A stretch of 5,832 bases of DNA from Planctomycetota bacterium (lineage in GTDB: Bacteria; Planctomycetota; Phycisphaerae; Tepidisphaerales; Tepidisphaeraceae): NCBI GenBank assembly GCA_029777755.1, contig JAKORQ010000181.1:1-5832 (forward strand), read 5' to 3'. Made by a program: the position numbers and the translations under genes. The notes under the pieces are model-generated. The model was given only the letters and a program-made list of their open reading frames with translations, was not told the DNA's origin and made no database searches. Below, piece after piece: positions 5,810 through 5,832 of the stretch. Numbering within the stretch: the first letter of the stretch is position 1; every line of letters begins with the position of its first letter.

Positions 5810-5832
5810 TGGCCATGCTCCGGCAAGGTTAG

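Noticed and set aside
5797..5826. TTG start for glgB ten codons upstream
   Set aside because: The ATG at 5796 has a well-placed SD, and that SD would fall inside the added codons.
1..5832. tRNA, rRNA, CRISPR array, insertion sequence, riboswitch or origin
   Set aside because: No cloverleaf, regular spaced repeats, transposase motifs, terminal repeats or leader-like RNA folds were seen; intergenic gaps are all 127 bp or shorter.

Overview
The window comes from a GC-rich bacterium. It holds five protein genes, no RNA genes and no mobile DNA. Lineage cannot be fixed from the sequence. A threonine synthase with an N-terminal zinc ribbon, a short single-CBM48 branching enzyme, and several starts without a Shine-Dalgarno (SD) sequence would fit Planctomycetota or a neighbouring phylum, but this is a low-confidence inference.

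Layout: positions 1-1197 (minus) hold the N-terminal 399 residues of a multi-spanning GT39/ArnT-like glycosyltransferase that runs off the left edge. Just upstream on the same strand, 1234-1677 encodes a 147-residue single-pass membrane protein of unknown function. A 127-bp divergent control region (1678-1804) separates this pair from the plus-strand threonine synthase gene thrC (1805-3079). Convergent to it on the minus strand are a small beta-carbonic anhydrase-like gene (3239-3784) and, upstream of that, glgB for 1,4-alpha-glucan branching enzyme (3889-5796). The glgB start lies just inside the right edge.

The most notable observation is that the thrC frame does not look finished at its TAG stop (3077-3079). 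The same frame continues for 43 coding-like codons to a TGA at 3209-3211, and the peptide resembles the usual C-terminal tail of zinc-ribbon threonine synthases. This is either a recent nonsense change, a base-call error, or a read-through or reassigned amber codon. Second, the genes at 1197, 1677 and 1805 lack an SD sequence and instead have -10-like hexamers ending 9-12 nt before their ATG. Two of these share the 8-mer ATACTGTA, which suggests leaderless or very short-leader transcripts. glgB, in contrast, has a normal SD.

The genes do not form one pathway: threonine biosynthesis, glycogen branching, inorganic-carbon chemistry and envelope glycosylation lie side by side as small independent units. 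I found no clearly new multi-gene system.
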